A stretch of 64,000 nt of DNA from Hexactinellida sp. DTS-2022 (lineage: Eukaryota; Porifera; Hexactinellida): the NCBI GenBank assembly GCA_028753945.1, contig JAPNXP010000008.1, forward strand, positions 2,542,001 through 2,606,000. The letters run 5' to 3'. Made by a program: the position numbers and the translations under genes. Positions 43,807 to 54,600 of the stretch are shown in pieces. A model generated the notes under the pieces. The model saw only the letters and a program-made list of their open reading frames with translations. It did not search any database and had not been told where the DNA came from. Within the stretch, counting starts at the first letter, position 1. Every line of letters begins with the position of its first letter.

Positions 43807-44057
43807 CAACATTCCAGGGGCGTAAACTTGCGGTGTGCGGCGGTGCCTGGCACCCTGGCGGCTGTGATGCCATGGTGCCAAAGGTATCTGGCACCCTGGC
43901 ATTTTCAAACCGAAATTAACCCCACAAACTTAATTTAGCAGATGGCGAGCTAAATAATTTTTTTATTAAGACACAAAATGAATAGTTAACCAGAAAAATA
44001 AATAACTAGGGGGTGAACCATGAGTATTTTGAACAAGTTTACGCCCATGCAACATTC
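43807..44057. mobile_element. hAT-type MITE, 235 bp, duplication CAACATTC
   Basis: The element at 43815-44049 has ends CAGGGGCGTAAACTTG and CAAGTTTACGCCCATG. CAACATTC occurs at 43807-43814 and 44050-44057. Confidence 0.92.
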
Positions 44058-44394
44058 CATTTATAATTTCAAAATATTTCATTTAACTACTTATGGGCCA
44101 TCATGTTCCAATCTTGAACATTTATAACGCGTTAAAATATGGTAAATAAAGGTTATTAAAGTACGATATTTCGCACCCAAAATAGCGATTACGTAATCAT
44201 ATGGTGAAATAGCACAATTCTGAAGGATGCTATGTAAACCTTGATACCAAGTTCCTATATAGTTATAGTACATTTATAACGTACATCATTACTAGTCATG
44301 GAGATAAATATAAATAAACTATTTATCATTGGAATTTAAGTAAACCATGGTCCAGAAGAATATACTCAGTGGTATGGCTTATATATCGTTGTCA
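44058..44394. other. No recognised feature
   Basis: AT-rich sequence; the 60-codon frame at 44091-44273 is not supported by any motif. Confidence 0.35.
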
Positions 44395-44515
44395 GCGTAT
44401 AAATTACCCCTGCATGCAAATTTTCAGCTTTCTAGGACTCTTAGTCTTTCCTATTAATTCTGGACAAACACACACACAAACACACAACTATTGCGCTTTT
44501 AATATATAGATAGAT
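44395..44515 (-). repeat. Possible Helitron-like terminus, second copy
   Basis: On the minus strand it reads TCTATATATTAAAAGCGCAA, then a TG-rich run and GTCCAGAATTAAT, as at 5985-6108. The two copies have changes throughout. Confidence 0.45.
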
Positions 44516-44526
44516 GTCAGATGTCA

Positions 44527-45052
44527 AGTAAAAGCAGGGCCGGAATAAGGTATGTTGAGGCCCCAAGCTACATGAGTGTCGGAGGCCCTCCCCAATGATT
44601 TTTATAGGGTGTAAGTTAAAATCCCGGTCAGAGGAACCAAGAATAGTAATTTCGCTTAAAAAAAAGAGGCGAATACAATAAAATAAAAGTTAGTTTCGCC
44701 CAGTCGACCCTACTATAAGAAAGGAATAATGTGTACAGGCTCAATTAAGTGGGATCGGACATCAAATACAGATACTTAATACCTTGCATGCTCACAAATT
44801 TCTTTTTCCGAACTTTTTGGCGAGCAAATTTTTCTATGATGTCATAATAGGTCCAATCCCAAATGAAAATTCTATAATAACATAGAGATATTATATCCAA
44901 ATTATCCAATATCATCGGAAGTTCCTAAAAAGTGGGGCTGCCAAGGCCTCCCCTACTCCGTTGGCCTTGACAGCAATTGAGGTCCCAAACTAGCGAAGGC
45001 CCCCAAGCTATAGCCAAGTTAGCTTATAAGGTAATCCGGCCCTGAGTTACAG
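44527..45052. mobile_element. hAT-type MITE, 510 bp
   Basis: The element at 44535-45044 has ends CAGGGCCGGAATAAGG and, inward, CAGGGCCGGATTACCTT. Inverted GAGGCCCCAAGCTA / AAGCTA...GGCCCCC blocks lie inside both ends. Flanks AGTAAAAG and AGTTACAG agree at 6 of 8. Confidence 0.75.
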
Positions 45053-45121
45053 GTTATAGCAGAGGTGAAAGCAGCGCCATTGGGAATATTCAGTATTCAG
45101 TTGGATGACTGATGTTTCTTC

Positions 45122-47365
45122 CAGGGTTGGGTTCAAGTACAATTTACTTAAGTACTTCTGTAATTAAGAAATTTTTTTAGTACTTGTACTTCTACTTAAG
45201 TACTTTCACCATTTTTCCGTTATAAATGTACTTAACAACTTTCCTCATTTTTCTAAAGTACTTGCACTTGTACTCTTGAGTACCTGTTACTCGTGACTTA
45301 TTTTATCATTCAATATATTTCCAACACACATCATTTATATTTGCCACATGAAGATGTAGAAGTAATTGTTATTTATACGCATATCAAAGGTGTCAAATCC
45401 TTAACAATCATTCATCTGTATCTGAAGACTAATATAATGTAATTTGTAAAGCTAATTTTATTATTTACTTTATCTTTATATAACTGATTTTTCCAGAATG
45501 GCAGGTAGAAGTACCCCCATATTTTGGAGAATTTTGAATTACCAGATGATTTAGTTGGTAAATTTCAGAGCAAAGTGCAGGTATTGTCATAAAGAGATCT
45601 CTGGTTGCATGAGATCTACATCGAATTTCATCAAACATATTAAGCGAATCACTTTCTTAAATACCAGGAATTTAAGGATCACAAAGTACCAGCGAGTGAA
45701 ACCCAACCGAAACTTAATATTTTGTCTATTTCGAGCAAGAAATATTCCCCACAAGATACACACCGACTTGTTATCAATGATGCATTTATAGATTTTATTG
45801 CAGGAGACCTGATTCCACTTTATATCGTAGAGAGCCCAAGATTTCGTTCTTTTATTTTGAAGTTAGATCCTAAATACCAATTACCCACTCGTAAGCATCT
45901 CTCCAATAAAATAATAAAAGAGAATTATATTAAAATGCGAGAAAACCTCACAAAAGAATTTGAAAAGGTTCATAGCCTATCTCTAACTACTGATCTTTGG
46001 TCTAATAGTAAATGAGGAGCTACATTGGTATAACTGGACATTTTATTCTGAATTGGAGAATGAATTCTGTAATGGTGGCATGCCATCGATTTCAAGGGAG
46101 ACATACGGCATGTAATATATATGAAGTATTCCAAGATATAGTGTTTCTTAGAAAATCAGCAATAAAATTTCATCAAATATAACCGACAACGCATCGAATA
46201 TGGTCAAGGCGTTTAGTCTTCCTGGATACATAAATACCTACCAAGAATCAGATATTAGTGAAAGTGAGGAATACTCGAAGGTGAGAAAAGGCTACAGTAT
46301 AGTGTGCCTACTCGCTGGAACTCACAGCTAATCATAATTAAATCCATCCTAGAAGTAGATAAAGACAAACTCGAATCCCTTGACACAACAAAGTTAGCCT
46401 CTAATGAACTAAACTCTTTGAAAGATTTAGTCGAAATCTTATCTCCGTTTGAGGAGGCAACTAATATCGCCCAAATGAAAACAAGGTTTCCTCTAGTTTA
46501 GTTATTCCATGCATTCGGGTTTATGCATAAAATTACACTTTTTATGCACAAAATAATCCAATAGTCCCGTAACATCTCTTGCTGATTGTATGAGTTTTAG
46601 GAAATATACACTATAGCATGTACCTTAGACACTCGTTTTAAATTAAAGTGATGTAAGGATGAAAGTGAACGAAGTTTTCAAAGAGGTACACTCTTGTCTA
46701 AGATGCCTTATATTGATGCAGCAATACTACTCTCACAAACGATTATAGAACATTTAGAAAAGCAATACTGAATCCAGAAAACCAAATAGGAGTTCACTGT
46801 ATTCATTTATGGAGTCCGATGAAGAGCACACAACTTTTCATGGCACTAATAAATCTGAGCTAGTCGGCTATCTTATCAAGCACAATATTCCTGATGATTC
46901 TGACCTATTATTCTTTTGGAAAGATAATGAAAGCACCTACCCAAACCTTGCAGAATTAGCGAAGAAATATTTAGCAATTACTGCATCATCTGCACCGGTC
47001 GAACGACATTTTATTATTGGTGGGAAAAAAATTCGTCCTGATAGGTGCAATCTGTCTGACCAAAGTTTTGAGATGTTGATGTACCTCTGCTAAATAATAC
47101 TTAGTATATTTGTGAATTTTGTTCGTGTCTAGGACTACTGCTACATTCAATTAAATATACTTTGATGAATTTATATGAACTATGTATTTAGCATTTTCTA
47201 CTATTAGGACGAGAGATTTATCATAAGAGCTTGGGAAGTAACTGTACACAAGTGCTTTCGTCACTTTTTAATTGTCCTTATACTTAAGTACTTTAAGTTT
47301 ACCTGTACTTGTACTTGAACATCTGAAGAAAACTAGTACTTTCAAATGTACTTGAACCCGGGTCC
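45122..47365 (+). pseudogene. hAT transposase remnant with BED zinc finger, in a 2.2-kb element
   Basis: The left end CAGGGTTGGGTTCAAGTACA and the right end (inward GGGTTCAAGTACAT) are accompanied by AAGTACTT-rich subterminal tracts on both sides. In between, plus-strand pieces occur in hAT order. A BED finger has CRYCHKEISG and HIKR (45555-45660). LPTRKHLSNKIIKENYIKMR and SLTTDLWSN (45722-46015) mark the RNase-H-like fold. PTRWNSQLIIIKSILE (46304-46501) is next. Last comes the C-terminal dimerisation domain with YPNLAELAKKYLAITASSAP and VERHF (46809-47093). Frame breaks occur between all four pieces. The 8-bp duplication was not found, because the right border abuts MULE-B and may be altered. 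Confidence 0.85.
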
Positions 47366-47478
47366 CGGGTAGTGGGATACCGACATTTCGTTACACACCA
47401 CTTCGCTACTAATTTCATTGGTTAATTCTAAACACCTGAGTGTTCTAGTTTATAATAGTGCAGCGGCACAACCATATA

Positions 47479-48364
47479 ATTGTTCATTTTTTTGATAAAA
47501 GCACCAAAATTTGTACATATGTACTTTGATGTAGTGCGAACATTTTTGGATATTGAGGCAATTGAAAGAGTGTCTATATCGGCCATGACAGCTCGCCAAA
47601 GTAACCACGTCCGAAAGTGTTCGCCGGATGTGTTTCCCATAAAAACTTGTTCAAATTAAGTTATATCGTCTTTTTATTGTTGAATTCGGTTTCGAAGTAA
47701 AATTTCCGATAATTTGATATATCACATGACCATATTTGGAAGAATTTTTCCATAGCAACGCTGGAATGTATCAGGAATGTGTCAAAAATTCCTTTCTCCA
47801 ATTGTGTCCTTACCCAATCGAGTGACCCCTCTTTCGACTCCACTCAACTACCTGAGTGTACTTATGCACACACCGACCCTGTAAAACGTGATTTGATAAA
47901 ATTATTCAATATTCACCGTGATTTACCATAAATATCGAATAATTTTATCAAATCACGTTTTACAGGGTAGTATGTGCATAAGTATACACAGGTAGTTGAG
48001 TGGAGTCGAAAGAGGGGTCACTCGATCGGGTAAGGACACAATTGGAGAATTGAATTTTTGACACATTCCTGATACATTCCAGCGTTGCTATGGAAAAATT
48101 CTTCCAAATATGGTCATGTGATATATCAAATTATCGGAAATTTTACTTCGAAACCGAATTCAACAATAAAAAGACGATATAACTTAATTTGAACAAGTTT
48201 TTATGGGAAACACGTCCGGCGAACACTATCGGACGTGGTTACTTTGGCGAGCTGTCATGGCCGATATAGACACTCTTTCAATTGCCTCAATATCCAAAAA
48301 TGTTCGCACTACATCAAAGTACATGTGTACAAATTTTGGTGCTTTTATCAAAAAAATGAACAAT
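47479..48364. repeat. Near-perfect palindrome, arms about 428 bp, loop about 29 nt
   Basis: The left arm (47479-47907) and right arm (47937-48364) are reverse complements with only scattered substitutions. Both arms start ATTGTTCATTTTTTTGATA reading inward and meet at TTTTATCAAATCACGTTTTA around a short AT-rich centre. Each arm carries the same open frame reading outward: MGNTSGEHYRTWLLWRAVMA on the right (plus strand, 48203) and its twin with F for Y on the left (minus strand, ending at 47640). An RNA crossing it would fold into one long hairpin. It lies between the MULE-B left end and the transposase gene. Confidence 0.9.
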
Positions 48365-48436
48365 CTTGTGAAATTTTATGTCTATGACGCTGGACTATAA
48401 TGATATTTTAGCTGCTAGAATGCTGTAATTAATGTA

Positions 48437-49590
48437 CTATTTGTAACATACTATTTTAACAATGAACTTAGCCTGTTGCACCTCGACCAGTCCTTGTTCA
48501 CGTTTTAATGAAGCAATAAACTTCCAAATTGTAGGATGATTGCACCCAACAGTTGCATTAAAGGAACGGTGCCATGCTTCAACAATATTAGTTGTCCGGG
48601 GTAGTCCGAATGGGGTGTCGAAATGGTAATTCCATTTTTCAATGGGAAACAGAGCCGCCTGGTAGTGTTCGCCCGATATAGGTGTTCTCGAAATATAAGA
48701 CCAGACCGGTTGCTTGGGGCATGGGAAGTTGTGTACAACATCGCCAAATAGATGGGGTACCTCGTGGGTGCGGCGAAGGCGAGGGCTGGCAGCAGGCGGA
48801 TGCGGATTGCCAGTTCTGCATCCTGATTGTAGTCCCTCAGATTGTACTTTTTGCGCCAAACTTTTTGTGTCAGATGGAAGAAGCAACACTCTACAGATGT
48901 GACAGGCCATACACGCTCAAAGCTGTTGATTGCAGCCAATTCGAAGTCCATGATCATCTGGTTTGGATGAGCGTTAGGACAAAGTGCATTTGTTGCCACA
49001 TCCTTGTGTAGGTAGCCTGAGTTTTGTTGGGTAACAAGACGAACAAGCTTGGTAACAGGTGACCATTATGTAGAGGGTCAGGTCCTCCTCGGAGAGCATG
49101 TATTACATAGACCTGTAGGAATAGTTCGGGAGCAGTTTTGAAGGTCCCATCAGCAAGCCAGTATTGGGATGATTCCAGCATCTCGAGGTTGCGTTGCGTC
49201 CCGAATATGAGAATTCTATCTGGTCCAGAGCCAGAGTCGTGGAAAAGGAAGTTCTCCCCCTTAGCTGTCTGTTGGTATTTCCGGGGGAAGGATGAGCTCC
49301 TCCAGTGTAAGAGGCTGTGCTAGTGCTGCAAGTATTCGCCTCCGTTGACGCTGAATAGTGCGCTTGAGGCTGGTTAACATGGGGAGCTTAACTGATACTC
49401 CGTCGGAGACAGTGAGGAGACTATCGCCTACGATGAGATACGAACTATCCTGCGTTTCACTCGCCTTTCTCTTCACGCCTATTTTACCTTCTGACAAGTA
49501 ACTGACTCTTCATCTGGTTCATGGAGATGCTCGTTAGTGCGCTTAACTATCTGCGATCCCTCGTGTGAACTCTGGCTTTGAAACCCCTCT
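48437..49590 (-). pseudogene. MULE-B transposase (FLYWCH-type), with several frameshifts
   Basis: Minus-strand pieces in order are EGSQIVKRTNEHLHEPDEES, VKRKASETQDSSYLIVGDSL, AKGENFLFHDSG and YWLADGTFKTAPELFLQVYV (first Asp). Then come LPSLFVLLPNKTQATY, IMDFELAAINSFERVW (second Asp), CCFFHLTQKVWRK and LPALAFAAP. The end has FPIEKWNYHFDTPFGLPRTT and VEAWHRSFNATVGCNHPTIW (Glu in the VEAWHR motif). Shifts are visible near 49265 (PPEIP versus KYQQTAKGEN), near 48990 and near 48800. Compared with MULE-A the protein is clearly related but not a recent copy. Confidence 0.88.
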
Positions 49591-49600
49591 CCTCTCACAT

Positions 49601-50011
49601 TGCCTATGTACCACTTCCCCTACTCTCCTCTGTTGTCCATAAATGAATCCTCCTTCAATCAGCTTATTGACTCCTTTTTCTCTCTACGACTTATACTTTT
49701 TGAGATATGCGAAGGTATACAAAGGTCACTCCCAGGAAATATTGCGGATTTTTTTTTACAAAATGACTGTGATCTTACGTCAAAAAGGTTAAAGAAATGT
49801 CCGAATCAAAAAAAAATTTCGGATTTGGATAGATAGCATCTTAAAGTATATTTAGAAATGGTAATAGATTAAATGTTGCTTTTAGTTTGAATTCCTGAAA
49901 TCGACCATTGTATCTCCTTAATTGTCTTTGTAATTATTCGCAGATTTCTACATCCTACAAATTCTCGGGATGGGAAACCATACATACCTATCCCAGGAAA
50001 AATCTCGAGAT
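49601..50011. other. No recognised feature
   Basis: Plain sequence between MULE-B and the MITE at 50020. Frames at 49600-49836 and 49869-50069 show no motif. Confidence 0.35.
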
Positions 50012-50212
50012 GGGGGCACCAGGGTTTCATCCAGGCGTATGTGACGCGCCTCCAGGCGCGTAATTTCAAAAGAAAACTTTTCTAGGCGCGCGAAAATCGA
50101 GAGATGCTCCCATAGACGTTATACAAATTGAGCATTTTAGGCGCGTGTGAGCCTGCTCAAACTTAATCTAGGCGCGCGGAAAAATATTCCTGGATGAAAG
50201 CCTGGGGGGCAC
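50012..50212. mobile_element. hAT-type MITE, 185 bp, duplication GGGGGCAC
   Basis: The element at 50020-50204 has ends CAGGGTTTCATCCAGG and CCTGGATGAAAGCCTG. GGGGGCAC lies at 50012-50019 and 50205-50212. Inside are GGCGCGC words in both orientations. It appears to sit in another MITE whose right end GGATGGCTACGCCCATG is near 50282-50298. Confidence 0.9.
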
Positions 50213-50344
50213 CATCCCAGAATGGCAAATTGGGCGCCTATGAATGGCCCCCAAAAGATTTTCGGGCCCCCCGAAATTTTTGGATGGCTACGCCCATGTG
50301 TCTGGAGTTATTTAATTGGTCAGCTACATTAAACGAAGCGCATT

Positions 50345-50727
50345 GAATACGGGTCTCTTTCGAGAGTAATGCAAATAACTTGATGCCAGTTCATAAAGAA
50401 TTACGTTACCTTTCCAGGGCAATGGTTTTAAAAGAGTATTTGAATTACACGCAGAAATTCAAGAGTTTGTTTACCAACATAACAATCCACACATGCTCTT
50501 TCAATTTAATATTGAAGAACGGAGCTTTGAACTTGCCTACATAGTCGACATCTTTTCTCGACTGAATTTAATAAACTTATCGATGCAAGGAACAGAAAGC
50601 ACAGTGATTGATTTTGTGGATAAGGTCAACGCATTCTTAATGAAATTAGAGTTGTGGACAAGTCAAATTCGGAAGGGAATATACAATGAATTTCAGACAC
50701 GAAAGGAGCCATTCCAGAGCAATTGAG
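50345..50727 (+). pseudogene. hAT transposase fragment (ZBED/GTF2IRD2-like)
   Basis: Plus-strand frames read VHKELRYLSRAMVLK and, after a one-base shift, RVFELHAEIQEFV. They continue with FELAYIVDIFSRLNLINLSM and VIDFVDKVNAFLMKLELW. The order RVFELR.E, AYL.DIF..LN.LN...QG and DKV.AF..KL..W is typical of the middle part of hAT transposases of the ZBED5/SCAND3/GTF2IRD2 group. It ends abruptly at the first satellite hairpin (50734). Confidence 0.75.
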
Positions 50728-50931
50728 AGTACTAAAAAAAATTGCAGCTGTGCCGACGTATTTCCCTTTGGTGGCACTATCTATTGGTGGCTACCAGTTG
50801 GGTAATTGATAGAGCCTCCAAGGAAAATACTGTCGGCACAGCTGCAATTTTGGATTTTTTTTCGCCATGCCATCATCACTATGAAGGTGTTAAACCATTT
50901 CAGAAAGTGAAATAATGAAAAAGATAACAAA

Positions 50932-51197
50932 TACCGTATTTACTCGAATAGTAGTAGCCTAGGCGATTATTGTTTTTTACTCCATTTTTGGACCAACAAT
51001 TTTGAGCAATTTCTAGAATATCACATTTTATTACAATTTATTTATGATAATCGATTGATAATCGTATTGTGAGTTATATTAGATATAAATGTTTACTCCG
51101 GGTAGCAGTAATAAATTTTTATTTGCTACTTTAGGGGGGCGTTTATTGGAGGTAGGCGATTATTCGAATAGAGGCTACTATTCGAATAAATACGGTA
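50932..51197. mobile_element. Tc1/mariner-like MITE, about 262 bp, TA-flanked (copy 2)
   Basis: The element at 50934-51195 has ends CCGTATTTACTCGAATAGTA and inverse, with TA on both sides. It is homologous over its length to 16376-16635. It lies between the first and second hairpins of the satellite. Confidence 0.87.
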
Positions 51198-51687
51198 TAT
51201 AATTTATATTTTAATTTATACTTCGCTAGAATTAATTTGTACTTCAATAGAATTAGCTAAACTGAAATGATGCGGGTGGAGTCATGCAAGTAATGACTAA
51301 AACTCAATATGTGCAGTGAATTAAAGACTTCTTACTCTCGACCAATTAAATTACAGCTTCGGTTAGGCATTCTATATGCACACTAACAATTGATAGAAAA
51401 TCCTTTTATACTAATTGGATGCTAGCTGCTAATCCATACTGGGAAAACCCTCGAATTTAATTGGCTAAGCCATAATTGGATGAAATAGGTGTTAAAATTA
51501 TTTAATCAGAAATCGTAACCCCAGGAGCAAATTAGAAGGGCACTCCGCACCTACAATGCCAAATTTCAGCCCATCAACTATAAAGCTCTGGCCAGGGCAC
51601 CGTCTACGGAGAAAAATAGAAAAAAAATCCAAAATTGCAGCTGTGCCGACGCATGTTCCTTTGGTGGCACTATATTTTGGTGGTGGT

Positions 51688-54600
51688 TTATTGATAGTGC
51701 CTCCAATGGGGCATGCTGTCAGCACAGCTGCAATTTTGGATTTTTTTTTCGCCATGTCATCATCACTATGAAGGTGTTAAATTATTACAGAAAGGTATTT
51801 CAGTAGGCAACGACCCTTAGAGTGGTGGAAGTTTCCATTTAGCTCACTTCATTTGAGATATATTCAAGTTTCAGTAGAATATAATCTGTGATGACTCAGC
51901 ATTTTTAAAGTGCGTGTTGGGTATTCACCCAACTCCAACCAACCCATGAGAATTATTTAATTCACAAAATTGTAAAAATACATTTTTTTGACGATGTCAT
52001 CATCACCTCAAGGTGTCAAGACCCACTTGTATAGGTGGTACGTGCCATAAGGACCAATTGATAAATTGAAAGTTTGTTTCTATCTTGTATCATCTCTGAG
52101 ATTAATGAAAGTAAGCTAATTAGTATAAATATTTAATTAATAAATTAATAATTTAACACCATAATTATGTACAGCAAAATAAAATAAGTTCAATTATTTG
52201 CACTTATTATTAATTTAAATCGAATTTCACTATCATATTTGAATTCAGCGCACTCGATAACCCCAATAATCCAATTAGAAACTTCTATAAGTTAAATACA
52301 AAAGGAATTAATTATAATTAATTATGTCAGTACATTATTTGTGCAAGAATATTCTCGCCGAAATAAATATTATCACTTAATCTGTCGTTGTTGTGGAATG
52401 AAATTCTTAACGGTTCTATCATAAACCATCTTTAGTTTAATGCCATTCATTCATTATGTATTGATAATAAATTATATTATTAGTTATTTATTTTAGCAAT
52501 GTTATCCACGGTGATTTGAGTTTAGTCAACAAATTCCTTATTTAATTTAAATTGTTTTAATTCATTGTATAGTAATACTACAATTAAATAGAAGCCAGCT
52601 GGAATTCATAAGTTAAATCAATATAATTATAGCAAGTTGAATCAATTGAGTAGGATTTAACAAGTTAAATCAATATAATTATTACAAGTTGAAACAATGG
52701 AATTAGATTTCACAGTTTTACTGAAATTGAAGTGTGACTAAACAAAGAAATTTCAACCCCCATTTATGGCAGAAATTTAACCCTTTATTGAAAGTTTTCT
52801 TCTCCCATCAGACGCAGAATTTTATGGTGAATCCAAATATGAAATATAAATTGGGGGTTTAGTAAAACATTTTTTTAGTTATGGACCAGACAAATTTTGA
52901 AAGGTGTTAAAAATGTGTCCAAAATTTGCTAATAAAAAATCGTAACCCCAGGTCCAAATTAGAAGGGCACTTCGCATCTACATGGCAAGTTTCAGCCCTC
53001 AATGTATAAAGGTGTGGCCAGGGTACCGTCTACGGAGAAAAAATAATAATAATAATAAAAAAATCCAAAATTGCAGCCTGTGCCGACGCATGTTCCTTTG
53101 GTGGCACTATATTTTGTTGGTTGTTTATTGATAGTGCCTCCAAAGGAACATGCTGTCGGCGCAGGCTGCAATTTTGGATTTTTTTTCGCCAAGTCATCAA
53201 CGCCCAAGGTGTGAAGAAGCATTTGTTAATTGGTCCGAGTCACAAGGAACGGTAGATAAATTTGAAGTTTGTTTCTATCATAAACCATCTAGAGTTTAAT
53301 GCCAATTATTCATTACGTATTGATAATAAATTATATTATTAGTTAGTTATTTTGTCAATGTTATCCAAGGTAATTTGAGTTTAGTCAACAAATTCCTTAT
53401 ATTATTATGTTATATTTAATCCATTGTATAGTAATACTGTACTACAATTAAATAGAAGCCAGCGGGAATTTATAAGTTGAATCAATTTAATTATCGCAAG
53501 TTGAAACAATAGTGAAAGATTTAACAAGTTAAATCAATATAATTATTACAAGTTGAAACAATAGAATTAGATTTAACACTTTCAATTGAACTGAAGTGTT
53601 AGTAAACAAAGAAATTTCAACTCCCATTTATGGCAGAAATAAAACTCTTTATTGAAAGTTTTCTTCTCCCATCAGACGCAGAATTTTATGGTGAATCCAA
53701 ATGTGAAAAAAAATTTGGGGGTTTAGTAAAACATTTTTCTAGTTATGGACCAGACAAATTTTGAAAGGTGTTAAAAATGTGTCAAAAATTTGATAATCAA
53801 AAATCGTAACCCCAGGTGCAAATTAGAAGGACCTTCCACATCTACATGCCAAGTTTCAGCCCTCAATGTATAAAAGTGTGGCCAGGGCACCTGCTACGGA
53901 GAAAAAATAATAAAAAAATCCAAAATTGCACCCTGTGCCGACGCATGTTCCTTTGGTGGCACTATATTTTGTTGGTTGTTTATTGATAGTGCCTCCAAAG
54001 GAACATGCTGTCGGCACAGGCTGCAATTTTGGATTTTTTTTTGCCAAGTCATCATCACTATGAAGGAGTTAAAGTATTTCAGAAAGGTGTTTCAGAAGGC
54101 ATCGACCCTTAGAGTGGTGGAAGTTTCCATTTAGTTCACTTCATTTTAGAGATATTTAAGTTTGAGTAGAATATAATAGCTGATGACTCAGCATTTTTTA
54201 TGTGAGTGTTGGGTCATCACCCAACATCAACTAACCCATTTTAAATTTCGAATTAACAAAATTGTAAAAACACATTTTTTTAACGATGTCATCATCACCT
54301 CAAGGTGTCAAGACCCACTTGTATAGGTGGCACGTGCCATAAGGACCAATTGATAAATTGAAAGTTTGTTTCTATCTTCTATGATCTCTGAGATTTATTA
54401 TATTTAATTAATTAGTATAAATAATTATTTATAATATTTATAATTTAACACCAATTTCAATGTCAACTTATATTTATTAAGTTTAATTATTTTGTCATAA
54501 ATAATTAATTAATTAATTTGGCAATAAAATTTCAATTCCGCACACTCGATAAACCCTAATAAACAAATTGGAAGCATCTATATAAGTCATATACTGACTG

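Larger units (their letters stand above)
47370..49600 (-). mobile_element. Mutator-like element MULE-B (right end not found)
   Basis: The left end GGGATACCGACATTTCGTTA resembles the MULE-A end, immediately beside the hAT right end. Inside lie an 0.89-kb palindrome (47479-48364) and a minus-strand FLYWCH-MULE transposase (48437-49590). The expected inverse of the left end to the right of 49600 was not seen, so the element is truncated there or diverged. Confidence 0.65.
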
